Positions 1 to 10,190 of a DNA stretch of 64,000 nucleotides are shown piece after piece. This stretch comes from Symbiodinium natans (lineage: Eukaryota > Sar > Dinophyceae > Suessiales > Symbiodiniaceae). Within the stretch, counting starts at the first letter, position 1. Every line of letters starts with the position of its first letter. The translations under genes were made by a program, and so were the position numbers. The stretch is from NCBI GenBank assembly GCA_905221605.1, contig CAJNDS010002195.1:372001-436000 (forward strand), in the 5' to 3' direction. The notes beneath the pieces were generated by a model, which did no database searches, had not been told where the DNA came from, and was given only the letters and a program-made list of their open reading frames with translations.

Positions 1-404
1 GCAGAAATGTTCAAACGTGGACCAACCAACCTCTGCACACTTTCCTTCCGCGTCTGTGCAGTCGGTCTATCTATCTGAGATCTTCATCCCACTAACATTT
101 TCCAAGTCACAAGTCTTCCTTGTTCAGAACTACTAGCCATACGCAAGCTGTACAGTGGGCAGTCGGCACGCACGTACTTTCCAGACACCTTCAATAAGAC
201 CCCGAACCAGCGAAACGCAAAACAATGTGACGATGTTATCAACACCAACATCCAAACGAGTTAGCCCTGACAGAAGGATATGTCCAAAGTCCTCGGCAGC
301 ACGTGACAAGCGTGGTTGGCTAAGGCTATTATGTTACACAGCCCTCGGTTGTAGTGGAGGCTCACGAGTTATTGATGTCAGGGGTTAGTGTTGTGGGTGT
401 GGGA
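1..404. other. No recognisable gene
   Basis: Mixed-composition sequence. Only short unconvincing open frames on either strand, no domain, no RNA gene and no clear repeat seen. Confidence 0.5.
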
Positions 405-600
405 GTGGGTGTGCGTGTGCGTGTGCGTTGCGCGTTGTGCGCTGTGCGATGTGCGTTGTGCGCTGTGCGTTGTGCGCTGTGCGCTGTGCACTGTGCGCTG
501 TGCGCTGTGCGCTGTGCGCTGTGCTGCGTGCGGTGTGCGTGTGCTTGTGCGCGCGCGTGCGTGCGTGCGCGTGTGTAGGTGTGTGCGTGTGCACGTGTGC
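405..600. repeat. GT/GC-rich minisatellite
   Basis: Degenerate tandem repeats of short units such as GTGCGCTGTGC and GTGCGTTGTGC, grading into (GTGC/GTGT)n at the right end. All reading frames across it are low-complexity Cys/Val/Arg or His/Ala/Gln, so no gene is inferred. Alternating purine-pyrimidine sequence of this kind can adopt Z-DNA, but nothing here shows that it does. Confidence 0.9.
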
Positions 601-2455
601 GCGAAGCGTTGCTTTTCACGAGCCTCTTGCCAACAAGGAGCTTCCCAGCAACAAACACACTTAAAACCACCACATCGCGAACGGTAGCCTTGCTTCCGGC
701 TTGGTAACGCAACCTCCTGATTCCTGACATGTGCGCTTTTCAGACTTGTTTTGGAGCGGCCTGGTTGGGGTTACGGAACTTTGGGGTTCAAAATCAAAGG
801 CGAGACTCTTCGTCCTAGACCATGACAAGGCATCAACTTCACCCTATGCCACTGGAAATGCACGAAGAATCTGTCATCCACATTCTAAAAACGACCGCAA
901 ATACCTGCAGCACTGCCCGTTCCCAAACCAAAGTCTGAGCAACAGCCCAAGTCACACAAAACATGCAGCTGAGCAAGCTGTAGTTTTCAGCACGGTCGAC
1001 GGCACGCGATTCTGGAAGCGACGTCTCACGCAAGTCACTGGCCTGACGCAGCATGTTTTCTCGAAACTGAGAACAGCCGTAGAGTCATTAACCCGAGATC
1101 TGCGTGTGACCATGAGTGGCAGAATGCAAAGGTTCAGCTTAGTTGAACATCAAGGGAGCTTAGGGGCCTCAAGAAGCTTAGGGACTTCAGGGACTTCAGG
1201 GACTTCAGGGAGTTCAGGGGCCTCCAGAAACTTACAATAGAGATTTTAGGAGTTTCGGAGCCCTCAGAAGCTTCGAGATTTTAACGAATTTACGGACCCA
1301 AAGAAGTTTTCAATAGAGACTTCAAGGGAAATTGGGATATCAAGATAGAGACTTTCAGGGCAGCGATCTGCGCATCCAGGCGCGTACGTCTTGTACGCAG
1401 CAGTCAGCAGGGAGTTCTTCACAGGTTTGTTGCCACAGCAATATCTATGAGCTCCTACTGCGCTGCAGATGCGCAGGGTGAGATATTCATCCTGGAGGAC
1501 GCGAGAGCATGTAAACCCGTAGCCGGCTCGTGCTCACAGGAGGCTTCCCCACCAACAAACTCAGTCCACCTGCTCGAAGGCCTCTGTGCGGCGGGTGTTG
1601 AAATGGCCTCACCGGGAAACGGCTATGCTTCGCGAAAAGCGAGTTTCAATAATGGCTGCTGGGTTTAGTGCAACCAGCATCCCATCTGTTGTGCTATTTC
1701 TACGTAAAACCCTCACTCCCGAAGCGCCCGAATCTGATTCGCAACAGGAGCGCAGCCCTTAAAACTTAGCTCACGTGGTCACGAGTGCATAGTTTGCCGT
1801 GCTAGGCTTCATGGAAGCTGGAAATACAGAAATTTACAGGTTTAGGCAGCATTCGAATGTCAATTTTGAGTCCTTGATTTTCGGAAATTCTACAGGGCTA
1901 TGGCGGAAATGCGGTCCCAAGCCCTGTAGAACCCTGCACTCTGAACATGGCCAAGGCCCGAAGCCAGATGCAGTCCCGTTGTGGTACATGGAATTGGGTA
2001 CCACAAAGATAACCCTACATAACACCCTAGACGCCCTCAAGCCGAAACACCGCTGGGATCCCCGCATCCGAGGCAACCTCACCTGCAAGAGAGAAAGTCT
2101 AGAGCAGGGTGTACAGGATCCAGGGTCTTGGGTGTAGAACCTAGGCCCTCAACCCCAAATTCATAGTGCTCTCACTTCGAGGAACTTCTGCAGCCATGCC
2201 TCCAAGCGGGGACCCTATTCTCATCTCTTTGGGGTTTTGCGAGGAGCTGATGCTTTGGCCCTAAACCCTAATCCCGAATCCCTACACCCAGGCGTATCGG
2301 CTTTCAGCCTTCGCTGCAAGACATGGTGGGTTTCGCTTTCAGTTTACACAGTCAATTTTCTGCCAGGCAGGGACCACTTCGCACGATGGTTTCAGCCGCG
2401 GCCTTTTTTTCGGGGTTTTGCCTTGTAGCCTCAAGGGCTACTACGCCAACCCAGA
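601..2455. other. No recognisable gene; one 9-bp minisatellite
   Basis: Open frames of up to 169 codons occur but none shows a domain or convincing composition. At about 1180-1222 a 9-bp unit (GGGACTTCA) is repeated about four times. The rest looks like ordinary intergenic sequence. Confidence 0.5.
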
Positions 2456-2463
2456 TCCAAGCC

Positions 2464-2875
2464 ATGACGGATGGCGCAGGGGCAGGGGCAGCAGAGAGCC
2501 TCATGGAGGCCAGGCGCATCTACAGTGAAGGCCACCTTGGTGCAAGGCCCAGCGCACGCCGCCTCCCAGCAGCTGTTCTTCGAGCAGCGCAGAGCCGCCA
2601 AGCGCGGCCCCCCGACACCGGCCTTTTCCTCAACGGGGCTGGCCACCCCAACCGGAGACAACTTTGGGCCAAAGGGACCAGCCGCCTCAGGGAGTACTCC
2701 GCCGGCAACGCGCGACACTGGTCTTTTTCAGCCCATGCACTACCAGCAGGAGACGGCCTTTGTAGCCACAGCCCACTCCGCCGGTGTCAACGCGAACAAC
2801 CCGACAGAGATGGCCGCCTGGATGAAGGAAACGATTTCCACCAGGGCGCAGGTCCTGGACACCATCAGGCATTAA
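2464..2875 (+). pseudogene. ORF1-like fragment of LINE-A
   Basis: An Ala/Gln/Thr/Pro-rich frame from 2471 to the stop at 2873-2875, preceded by a possible better start at 2464 in another frame (MTDGAGAGAAESLMEARR), suggesting a frameshift near 2530. No known domain is seen. It carries two exact ACTCCGCC octamers (2696 and 2775), read as Thr-Pro-Pro and His-Ser-Ala, which links it to the downstream endonuclease/RT frames. The role is inferred from position: ORF1 products of LINEs usually bind the element RNA. It could equally be a host exon that the element captured or landed beside. Confidence 0.4.
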
Positions 2876-2889
2876 TGTTGGACCTGCTT

Positions 2890-3690
2890 TATTAGGGGGG
2901 GTCGCTTTAGAGTCAATTTGGCGGAATTATTCAGGATCTCCTGACTGTTTGAGGGGTCCGCTTTAAAGTCGAACCGTTCCCGAAATCCGGCATTTTTTTA
3001 GGATTTGGGGCTTGTTTCGGGCCGGAGGCTCCGGCTTAAAGCCGGGCCTTATGAATTTAAAGCCGGGCCTTAGGATTTCAAAGGCCGATTTCCTGAAGTC
3101 CAACCGGCCCGAAACCATTACCTCAAACCCTCAATAATGGGACTGTTTCGGTGCCCGCTTTAGTGTCCGGGCCCCGGCCCGGAGCCCCGATTTTGGATGC
3201 CTGGCTGTTTGGGCTTAAAGGCGGGCCTTTTGATGTTAAAGCCGGGCCTTAGGATTTCAAAGGCCGATTTCCGGAATTCCAACCGGCCCGAAACCAATAT
3301 TTTGCTTTAAGGAAACCTTTTGAAAAATTGGTTTCGTTCAATCCGACAAGGGGGTGGTCCAGGGGCCCCCTCAGACCCTCAATAATGGGACTGTTTCGGT
3401 GCCCGCTTTAGTGTCCGGGCCCCGGCCCGGAGGCTCCGAATTTGGAAAAAGCCTATAGATTCCTTTTAAATTCATATAAACTCATCCCGGACCCCTTTTC
3501 GATTCGCGCGGCCCCCTTTTAAATTCATATAAGCTCATCCCTTTTAGATTCATACGGATCCCTTTTAAATCTATCTAAACTCCTCCCTATTAAAATCATA
3601 TAAACCCCCGGGACCCTTTAATCAGGACCCAACCCACGCCCCGACTGTTCAGGGGGGGGGGGGGCCCCACATGAAAGCAGGTCCCACATT
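2890..3690 (+). repeat. Non-coding region of LINE-A with internal direct repeats
   Basis: Two long direct repeats interleave here. Repeat X (TTAAAGCCGGGCCTTAGG..., ~61 bp) is at 3057-3117 and 3236-3296. Repeat Y (ACCCTCAATAATGGGACTG..., ~58 bp) is at 3127-3184 and 3375-3432. From about 3455 to 3615 a degenerate unit of roughly 30-40 bp built on TTTTAAATTCATATAA and CTCATCCC recurs four times. A G13-type run precedes 3665. No open frame is convincing and the ACTCCGCC octamer is absent. It may be an untranslated or promoter region between ORF1 fragments. Confidence 0.7.
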
Positions 3691-3701
3691 ACCACACCGC
3701 C

Positions 3702-4801
3702 GTGATTCGCCCAGAGCTCTACAATTTGTTCAACCAAGTTGAGGCAGCATTGGTGGCGCTGGACGATAGACTACTACGCCAAACCAAGGAGTTAGCCTGG
3801 ATGGCTTCCGAGAACAGAGCCCTCCAGAAACAAAGCGCTGCATTGATGGTCATTTTGACCGGCTGGGACACGAGCATGTCACCCTCCGAACGGCTCTTCA
3901 TGGTCAACTGGATGCTCGAGCAGATTACCCACGTCCAAGCCTCTTTGCAGCAGAGAGGGTGGGCCAACTTCGACGGCGAGTACAAGTACCTCAACATCCT
4001 CTCGGCAGACCCGTCTACTCCGCCGGCAGGGGCGCAGAAGTGGAGTTCTGTAACGCTACTCAGCTTCAAGTCCTGGGATTTGAGAAAGGCGTTCATGGAG
4101 GCATATGGTGGCACTCAAGGTACCCCGCTGTACAAGGACGCGCGCACTCCAGTACCCCGCCACCACATCCGGGCTACACCTTCAAGCCCTCAATTCCAAC
4201 GCAAGTTGGAGATCCCCATCCGAGTACTCCTCCAGGCCCTCAACCTCAAGGAGGAGACCGAGCCCCGCCAGGTGGTGATCCTATGGAACGCTTACGGTGA
4301 TGTCTCCCCAAATGGCGCGCGGCTTGACGAGCAAGCTACCGCCTGCGCTCGACTCCACTACTTCGCTTCAAGGGCATTCTCGAGATCACCAAGGACATCT
4401 CCGATTGGCTCGCCACTACTCCGCCGGACGAGTTGATGACGGAAGAGGCCACGATTTGGTCCTACTGCTGGAACAAGATCGACTTCGGGGTCCAGCAAGA
4501 GATCGACGCAGCGGAGCGCGACGACTTCGCCAACGCCAGGGCTGCAGCAAAGGGCACGGGAAAGGGGATGCTCGCTGGAAAGGGGTCCCGTCACTGCACG
4601 GCCCCGATGATTTACTCCGCCAGCTCGATGCCCTACCCGATCGACCTCGACATCAGACTGGTGTCCCAAGTGGCCTACGTTTGGGACGAGTATTGTGATA
4701 AGTTTGGCGAAAACAACCGCAAATGCGGTGACTACCGCCAGGCTACTTTTTCCGGAGCCCCGGTTACGACCACTCCGCTTCTCACGGCCCCAACGGCCTG
4801 A
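3702..4801 (+). pseudogene. ORF1-like region of LINE-A, one frameshift
   Basis: The first frame (3702-4436) gives a Gln/Leu-rich N-terminus (residues ~1-60, likely helical or coiled-coil: LFNQVEAALVALDDRLLRQT). Sense continues in a second frame from about 4355 (FKGILEITKDISDW) to the stop at 4799-4801, so a single frameshift near 4350 splits it. The C-terminal part is Lys/Ala/Gly-rich (ARAAAKGTGKGMLAGKG), fitting nucleic-acid binding, but no zinc knuckle or RRM is recognised. Octamers at 4017, 4418 and 4614, plus a variant at 4772, match those in the endonuclease/RT. ORF1-like assignment rests on position and composition. Confidence 0.5.
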
Positions 4802-4936
4802 AGGGTTCCAGCTCGAATTCGCGATTTAGCCTGGGAGGTACGTGACTCCTTTTACCTCCAGGCTACTGCGCCGCTCCCCCGCAATTTCAAGGTTCTCCTC
4901 GAAAGCAGCTTCACACTTGAAACTTTCTTAAAGGAA

Positions 4937-7123
4937 GTGCTTCGAGATGTTTTAAGTCAGGGGTTGAGCAGGCATTCCACCCACAACCACCCCGCCCCTC
5001 AATTGATAGGTCTTTGCTGTTTCAGAGTTAACAGATTTTTGGGTGCCCCGGGTGATGCAAGATCGCGGATGCATGCTGAGTTTGCAGAGGTCGCCAAACC
5101 AATCCTCACAGCTAAAGACCTGCATTGGGATATGACAGTAGTTCGTAGAAGCCGCAAGAGACCCAAGAAACTCCCCACCAATCCGCACATTAAGACCTCA
5201 TGTACTTACATTTTCATAGCAAGTGTATGCATCTTCTACTACACCTCAACAAGTAGATCCTCTCTCCCCATAGTCCTTCTGGATGCACTGGTAGTTTATT
5301 CCTCAACAGTTTCACTAATCAAACATGGAGCTAGTCAATGGGATGCGCACATCCAAAATGGGAACACAACTACACTTCAACTAGATCTTCTAATCCCTAC
5401 GAAGCATACCGACTGCCCCCAACCCAACCTAGAGTATAATTTTATTCACCAAGCCAAGCTAAGCCGAGAGTTTCTCCTTTCCCAAAGACCCATAAATTCC
5501 CCAAAGTCTTCCGACGATTCCCCTTTCCCTCAACTTACTCCCAGGCCCAAAACAAGAACGGGTAGAAGAGTTACTTTTCGTTTCACAGATGGTCGTAAGG
5601 TAAACTACACCCGAAGACCACTCCGCCATTTTTCGGCCAGCCGGCCCTTCCGCCCGAATTCACAGAAGGATAGGCCAACACCGCCTCCACGAGGCACGCC
5701 GGGACCCGGGCAACCGGGAGACGAAGAGTGTTCCACCCCTCCCCCCCCTTCCTTAGTCCACCCTTTAGGTTTGGGTGCCCGCTCTAGACGCCTTCGGCGG
5801 CAGCTATTCCGCCGTTGGCGCAGGAGCGTGGGTGGGCCTATATTACCAGAAGCGTCGGGCAGCGCCCTGGTAAAAGGGGGGGTGCCCTTGAAAGCAGTCA
5901 AAAGCAGGTGCCAAACCGGGGTACGAACTTCGTACCTATTCAAAGCCCTCATCCTCAGACCGGAACAAAAAGGCAAACAACAAAAGGCTACTCCGCCAGC
6001 AGTAGCCCCACCACCCATGCCATATGGCCAGCCTTTCAAAATAGGTACTCAAAACGTACAAGGCATGGCGGAAATACTCAAACACCAGTCAGTACTCACC
6101 TTGCTCCAGAATAGAAAGCTTGACGTTCTCTTTCTTACAGAAACACGAAATACCACCTACCACCAGTTCACCTCAGAAGGGTACAGGTTTATCTGCAATG
6201 GTAGTAACAAGGACAAGTTTGCAGGCGTAACAGCAATCATTCCTACCCAAACACTACCACACCTCAAAGATGTTGTTCAACATAGTGCGAGAATTCCTCA
6301 AATCACACTAGCAGCATCGGCTGGAGATGTCCACCTCATTGGAGTCTACTCCCCACACAATAAAAGGGATGTTGAAACAAGCAAGCTCCCCTTCTGGGAT
6401 AAGCTAGATTCGGTCTTGCACAAAATCCCCCAACCGGAGCCTGTTTATGTCATAGGGGACTTCAATGTGAGATTACAGGGTCGAAAACCAGATGAACACC
6501 ACATGTTGGGTCCCAATGTATATGGTAAGGGTAGACTCAGTATACCAACTACAGAAGGCAACAACCGAGAACTCTATGTGCGATTCCTGAGTACCTCTGA
6601 CTCAAAGGATGTTCTAACCTACAAGCAGAGTAACCTTTTGAAACATATCACCTACCGAGATAAGTCCCCTCCCCCGATTGACTGGCTCACATTCTCTAGC
6701 GACCCCATCGGATGGTTACCAATTTGGGATAGATTTCAGAGCTTACCCCAATCAGAAAATGAAAACCTCAAGGTTGCCGGGAAAGTCCGAGACTATCTCA
6801 CCAGCTACTCCGCCTTAGTGCAAGAACACCAACGACCAGCCATCGATCCACACAGATTCCAGGCACTCGACCGTCTGGTCACCAGATCTAAGTGGCTCCC
6901 CACAGTACAGAAATGTCATGCCGTTCACAACACAGGTTTTGTCAGCGATCATTACTTGTTAGAATCAATTATTAGAGTCAAACTTAAGGCACCTCCAAAC
7001 CTCCAGCAAGAGACTACTCCGCCATGGACTACTCCACTAAAACTTTGTTCAATCATACCTTTAAAAAATGTGCCAAACACAAAACAGTACAAGCCCGTAA
7101 CGCTACAGACGCAAAGTGGTTAG
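4937..7123 (+). pseudogene. LINE-A APE-type endonuclease ORF
   Basis: A 728-codon frame. Residues 1-365 are low-confidence, Pro/Arg-rich linker sequence. From about residue 367 an endonuclease/exonuclease/phosphatase fold follows: FKIGTQNVQG (Asn near 372), LTETRN (catalytic Glu near 401), GDFNVRL (Asp near 507) and FVSDHYLLE (terminal Asp-His near 672). These are the metal-binding and catalytic residues of the AP-endonuclease-like domain that nicks target DNA for target-primed reverse transcription. All appear present, so this domain is the best preserved part. Sense then passes to another frame near 7024. The RT follows only after an RNase H domain. The start codon is uncertain, since the N-terminal part may be read through from ORF1. 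Confidence 0.85.
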
Positions 7124-7560
7124 TATATACGGATGGTTCTGGAAGCAAAGGCCGATGCTCGGCTACCACGCCCGCAGGCTGGGGCTATACCATTATAATG
7201 CCCAATTATGATACCATAACCTCAAAAGGCCCAGTCTGCACAGACCCTCATGCAGCAGTCCACCTAGGAGCGGCAGTTGGTAGTAACAACACAGGAGAAT
7301 TATGCGCCTGGATGGAAGCTGCATTGTACATATTAGCAGGGACCACTCCGCCTAAACAAACTTTTACTACGACAGCCGGTGGATGGCAGACGGATCCAGG
7401 GTTAAAAGACACAAAATCATGATAAAATATGCTCGAATCCTATTGGCAGAACTGCAAAACCGGACCACAGTGGATTGGACATGGATAAAAGGACATTCAG
7501 GAGACCAGTACAATGAAGTAGCAGACAGGTTAGCAGATGAAGGAAAACAACTACCGGATC
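7024..7560 (+). pseudogene. LINE-A RNase H domain, frameshifted
   Basis: RNase H removes the RNA strand of the RNA:DNA hybrid. In the first frame: WLVYTDGSGSKG (first catalytic Asp, about 7126-7132), AGWGYTII and GSNNTGELCAWMEAALY (catalytic Glu near 7300). Near 7360 sense moves by one frame, and only that second frame keeps the third acidic site (Asp-Ser at 7371-7376). It ends in WIKGHSGDQYNEVADRLADEG (about 7485-7548), which carries the conserved His and the last Asp. The domain lies between endonuclease and RT, whereas I, R1, LOA and Tad-type LINEs carry RNase H after the RT. It overlaps the end of the endonuclease frame by about 100 bases. Confidence 0.85.
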
Positions 7561-9600
7561 CAGAGGGAGGTAGGCACGACATCACCCCCCTCCTCACCCC
7601 CTCTGAGTTCCTAGAACCCATGCAAACCACTGACCACTCCGCATTGGAACGCCTCAATTCCACATTAGTAAAGGCACTGCACAAAGCGGAAGCCCAACAC
7701 ATCCCGCTGCTAAAGCGCAAGCCCAAACAGCCCTGGATGACGCAGGAGTTACTTCAACAGTTTCATGAAGTTCGACACCTTAAATCCATTGACCACTCCG
7801 CCCATATCAAAAAACATAAACTCCTCAAAAAACAAGCTCGCAAAATCAAACGGGATTGGACACGCGAACAGTTGCTCTCCGACCCCAACACATCGCACAC
7901 AAAAATCTGGAAACAAGTACAGAGCTTCAAAAAAGGATTTCGGGCCAGGAGAACCAGGCGTACCTGTCCCATGGACGAACACACACAAAGTCTTTCGAGA
8001 TCACCTACAAAACACCCAGTGGTCCACACCGGACGTCACAGAAGAAGAGATCGAAATACTCCGCTCTTCCCCACCACTTTTCAAAACTGATGACCTCGAC
8101 CCGCTCCCCTTCCAGCACGAAGAACTGTACGCGGCCATCCAGGGAATAAGGAAAGGCAAGGCTCCAGGACTTGATGGCGTAAAAGGAGAAATAGTATTAC
8201 TCCTTGATCACTACGGAGAAACCCAGCTACTCCGCCTAATGAATGCTTGCCTCAGAGCTAGGAAGGTCCCCTCTTCATGGAAAGAAGCTCTAGTTGTAAG
8301 TATTTACAAGGGCAAAGGATCCGACTCAGACCCCGCAAACTACAGGCCAATCTCCCTTCTGAACACATTTTACAAAATCTACTCCGCTATGCTGCAAAAA
8401 AAGCTAGCCACCAAACACGACTCGCAATTACGTCCCACTCAGTACGGTTTCCGTGCAAAAAGAAGCACAAAACAGCCACTATTTATTCTGCGCAGGCTCC
8501 AAGACTACTCCGCCAAAACAGGTCAACCCTTCCAGCTTCTTTTCTTAGATTGGAAACAAGCGTTCGACAAAGTTAGCCACCCCGCCATGATGGTCGCCCT
8601 AAAAAGATTTCATCATGATCATGACCGTACTGTTCCATGACACGGACGCTCGGCTTAGAAGCGAGGGTACTCCGCAAAACCCTTGGTCCATAGGTAAACC
8701 AATTTATGATCTAGAATATGCAGACGACACACTCTAGTAATGGCAGTTACGGCACCACAGCTAGAATCCTTCTTAGCTTGCATACAAGTAGAGGCCTCAC
8801 TTTACGGATTGCAACTCAATTACACGAAAACCGAACTACTCCGCCACCCCCACGCCCAGGCAGACATTTGTTTCGCTGATGGCACTCCAGTGCCAGTAAG
8901 CGATCAGGTTAAATACTTGGGCTCCAGGATCTGCTGGACTACTCCGCCAAAGATAGCCATTAAACATCGAATGGAATTAGCCCACGCCTCCTTCACGAAG
9001 CTCCAGCACATATGGCAGAGTAAATTACTCATAAAAGTCAAAACCCATATCTTCCACAGCTGCATTATACCGGTCTTACTATATTCCCTTGATGTTCTCA
9101 CCCTAGAAACCCACACCTTCAAAAAAATCGACACCTGGTACCACCGATATCTTAGACGCTCCATTAAAATCAAAGCATCGTACTACTCGCGCATAACCAA
9201 TCAGAAGGTTTGGAAAATAGCAGGTAAGCCATCTCTACCCTCACAGATACTGCTGGCCCAGCAATTCGGATTACTACAAAGTTCCATTTTTGCAAACCCT
9301 CAAGACCCCATTCACCATGTAGTCTTCTCACCCGGATACAAAGACCGAATCAAATTTACCAAGGCCCGCACGAGAGGACACCCCTGTAGATACTGGTTTG
9401 AATTAGTATCTACGGAAGCAGTCAGATTCTATAACCACCACTCCGCCACGGACCCAGAAGCCCGAAGGGACTTCCTGGGCTTAAAACATTTAATTACCAA
9501 AGACACCCGGTTTGGCGACCTCTTACGCACTGCGCCAACGCGCGCACCAAATATCTTCCCAATGTACAGCAAGCATGTTGGAAGCGCATGGCAGCCCTAA
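7560..9600 (+). pseudogene. LINE-A reverse transcriptase, frameshifted with internal deletion
   Basis: The linker after RNase H runs to about 7945, then sense changes frame. Readable RT blocks follow: GIRKGKAPGLDGVKGE, DPANYRPISLLNTFYKIY, PTQYGFRAKRSTKQPL and LFLDWKQAFDKVSH (first catalytic Asp). At about 8610 the sequence jumps directly to the region just before IYDLEYADDTL, so the GxRQGCPLSP block (motif B) is missing by comparison with LINE-B in this window. YADD (about 8719-8730) is followed by a stop and small indel near 8735. The thumb and C-terminal region (8740-9600) is open and includes VKYLGSRICW and a GHPCRYW motif similar to LINE-B GHPRLHW. It cannot be active. Confidence 0.85.
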
Positions 9601-10022
9601 AAAAATCCCTACACCCCCGAAGGTAGCAACCCAAGAGAAAAGAATCGTCTGTTGGAGAGCTCGCAGGTGTGGGGCAAACCCATTTTGGAGTTATGGGTTT
9701 GCGTTCCCCAAGAGGGTCCACTCCTAGAATCATTCTTGGACTATGTGTGGGCTTTGATTGGGCGAATTCCACAATAGTAATATAGTTTGCCGAGCAGTGC
9801 TTGCACTTCGGGATCTCATGTTCTGAGTATGCTGTTTGGGATCTAGGCGTAACTACTTTTGTTTGCCTTCTGTGTTTTTCCCCTTAACTGCTAAACAATA
9901 GTTAAACTCTGTAATTTACGATGATTTCGACATGCACTATGTTGTGACAAGAGGCCAAGAGGCAACAATGTCCGAAATCGTTACCAGGCAAACTACGAAC
10001 ACGCCTCCCCCAACATCCCTGC
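9601..10022. other. No recognisable gene; flank of LINE-A
   Basis: Sequence downstream of the LINE-A stop, beginning with a short A-run (9600-9606) that could be a remnant of a tail. Nothing else identified. Confidence 0.5.
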
Positions 10023-10039
10023 TTGCAGTCGGCCTCACC

Positions 10040-10190
10040 CAAAAACCCCAACCTGCCCCAAAACCACAACAAAAGCCCAACAAAAGCCCAACAAAACCCC
10101 AACAAAACCCCAAAACCCCAAAATCCCAAAACCCCAAAACCCCAGAACCCCAAAACCCCAAAACCCCACCCCCCCCCCCCCCCACCCCCA
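10040..10190. repeat. CCAAAA/CCCCAAAA low-complexity repeat
   Basis: Units AACAAAAGCCC and CCCAAAACCCC recur for about 130 bp, ending in a C-run at 10168-10188. The minus strand carries many G3-G4 runs and could form G-quadruplexes. Apparent open frames here are Pro/Lys/Gln or Gly/Phe/Trp low-complexity and are not genes. Confidence 0.85.

Larger units (their letters stand above)
2696..9447 (+). repeat. Dispersed octamer ACTCCGCC, 16 exact copies in LINE-A coding DNA
   Basis: Exact copies start at 2696, 2775, 4017, 4418, 4614, 5620, 5990, 6807, 7016, 7345, 7795, 8229, 8507, 8838, 8941 and 9440, all on the sense strand. Fourteen of them extend to CYACTCCGCC. One-base variants start at 4772, 5806, 7636, 8058, 8381 and 8669. 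Random expectation for an exact octamer in 6.75 kb is about 0.1. The octamer is read as Thr-Pro-Pro (7), Tyr/His-Ser-Ala (6) or Leu-Arg (3), so it is conserved as DNA or RNA, not as a peptide. Function unknown. Confidence 0.9.
2464..9600 (+). mobile_element. LINE-A: decayed APE-type non-LTR retrotransposon
   Basis: One degenerate element, read left to right: an ORF1-like fragment (2464-2875), a non-coding repeat-rich stretch (2876-3700), a second ORF1-like region (3702-4801), an apurinic-type endonuclease (from about 6035), RNase H (7024-7560) and reverse transcriptase (7560-9600). Several frameshifts, a stop after YADDTL and an internal deletion that removes reverse transcriptase motif B show it is dead. 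No target-site duplication or poly-A tail was identified, so the ends are approximate. The octamer ACTCCGCC occurs 16 times, only in the coding parts, and ties the upstream fragments to the same element. Domain order EN-RNaseH-RT is unusual. Whether 2464-3700 is the true 5' part is inferred. Confidence 0.85.

Noticed and set aside
2323-2895. 190-codon plus frame overlapping the ORF1-like fragment
   Set aside because: Only its middle (2464-2530) has sensible composition; the rest is an Arg-rich shadow of the frame at 2471-2875.
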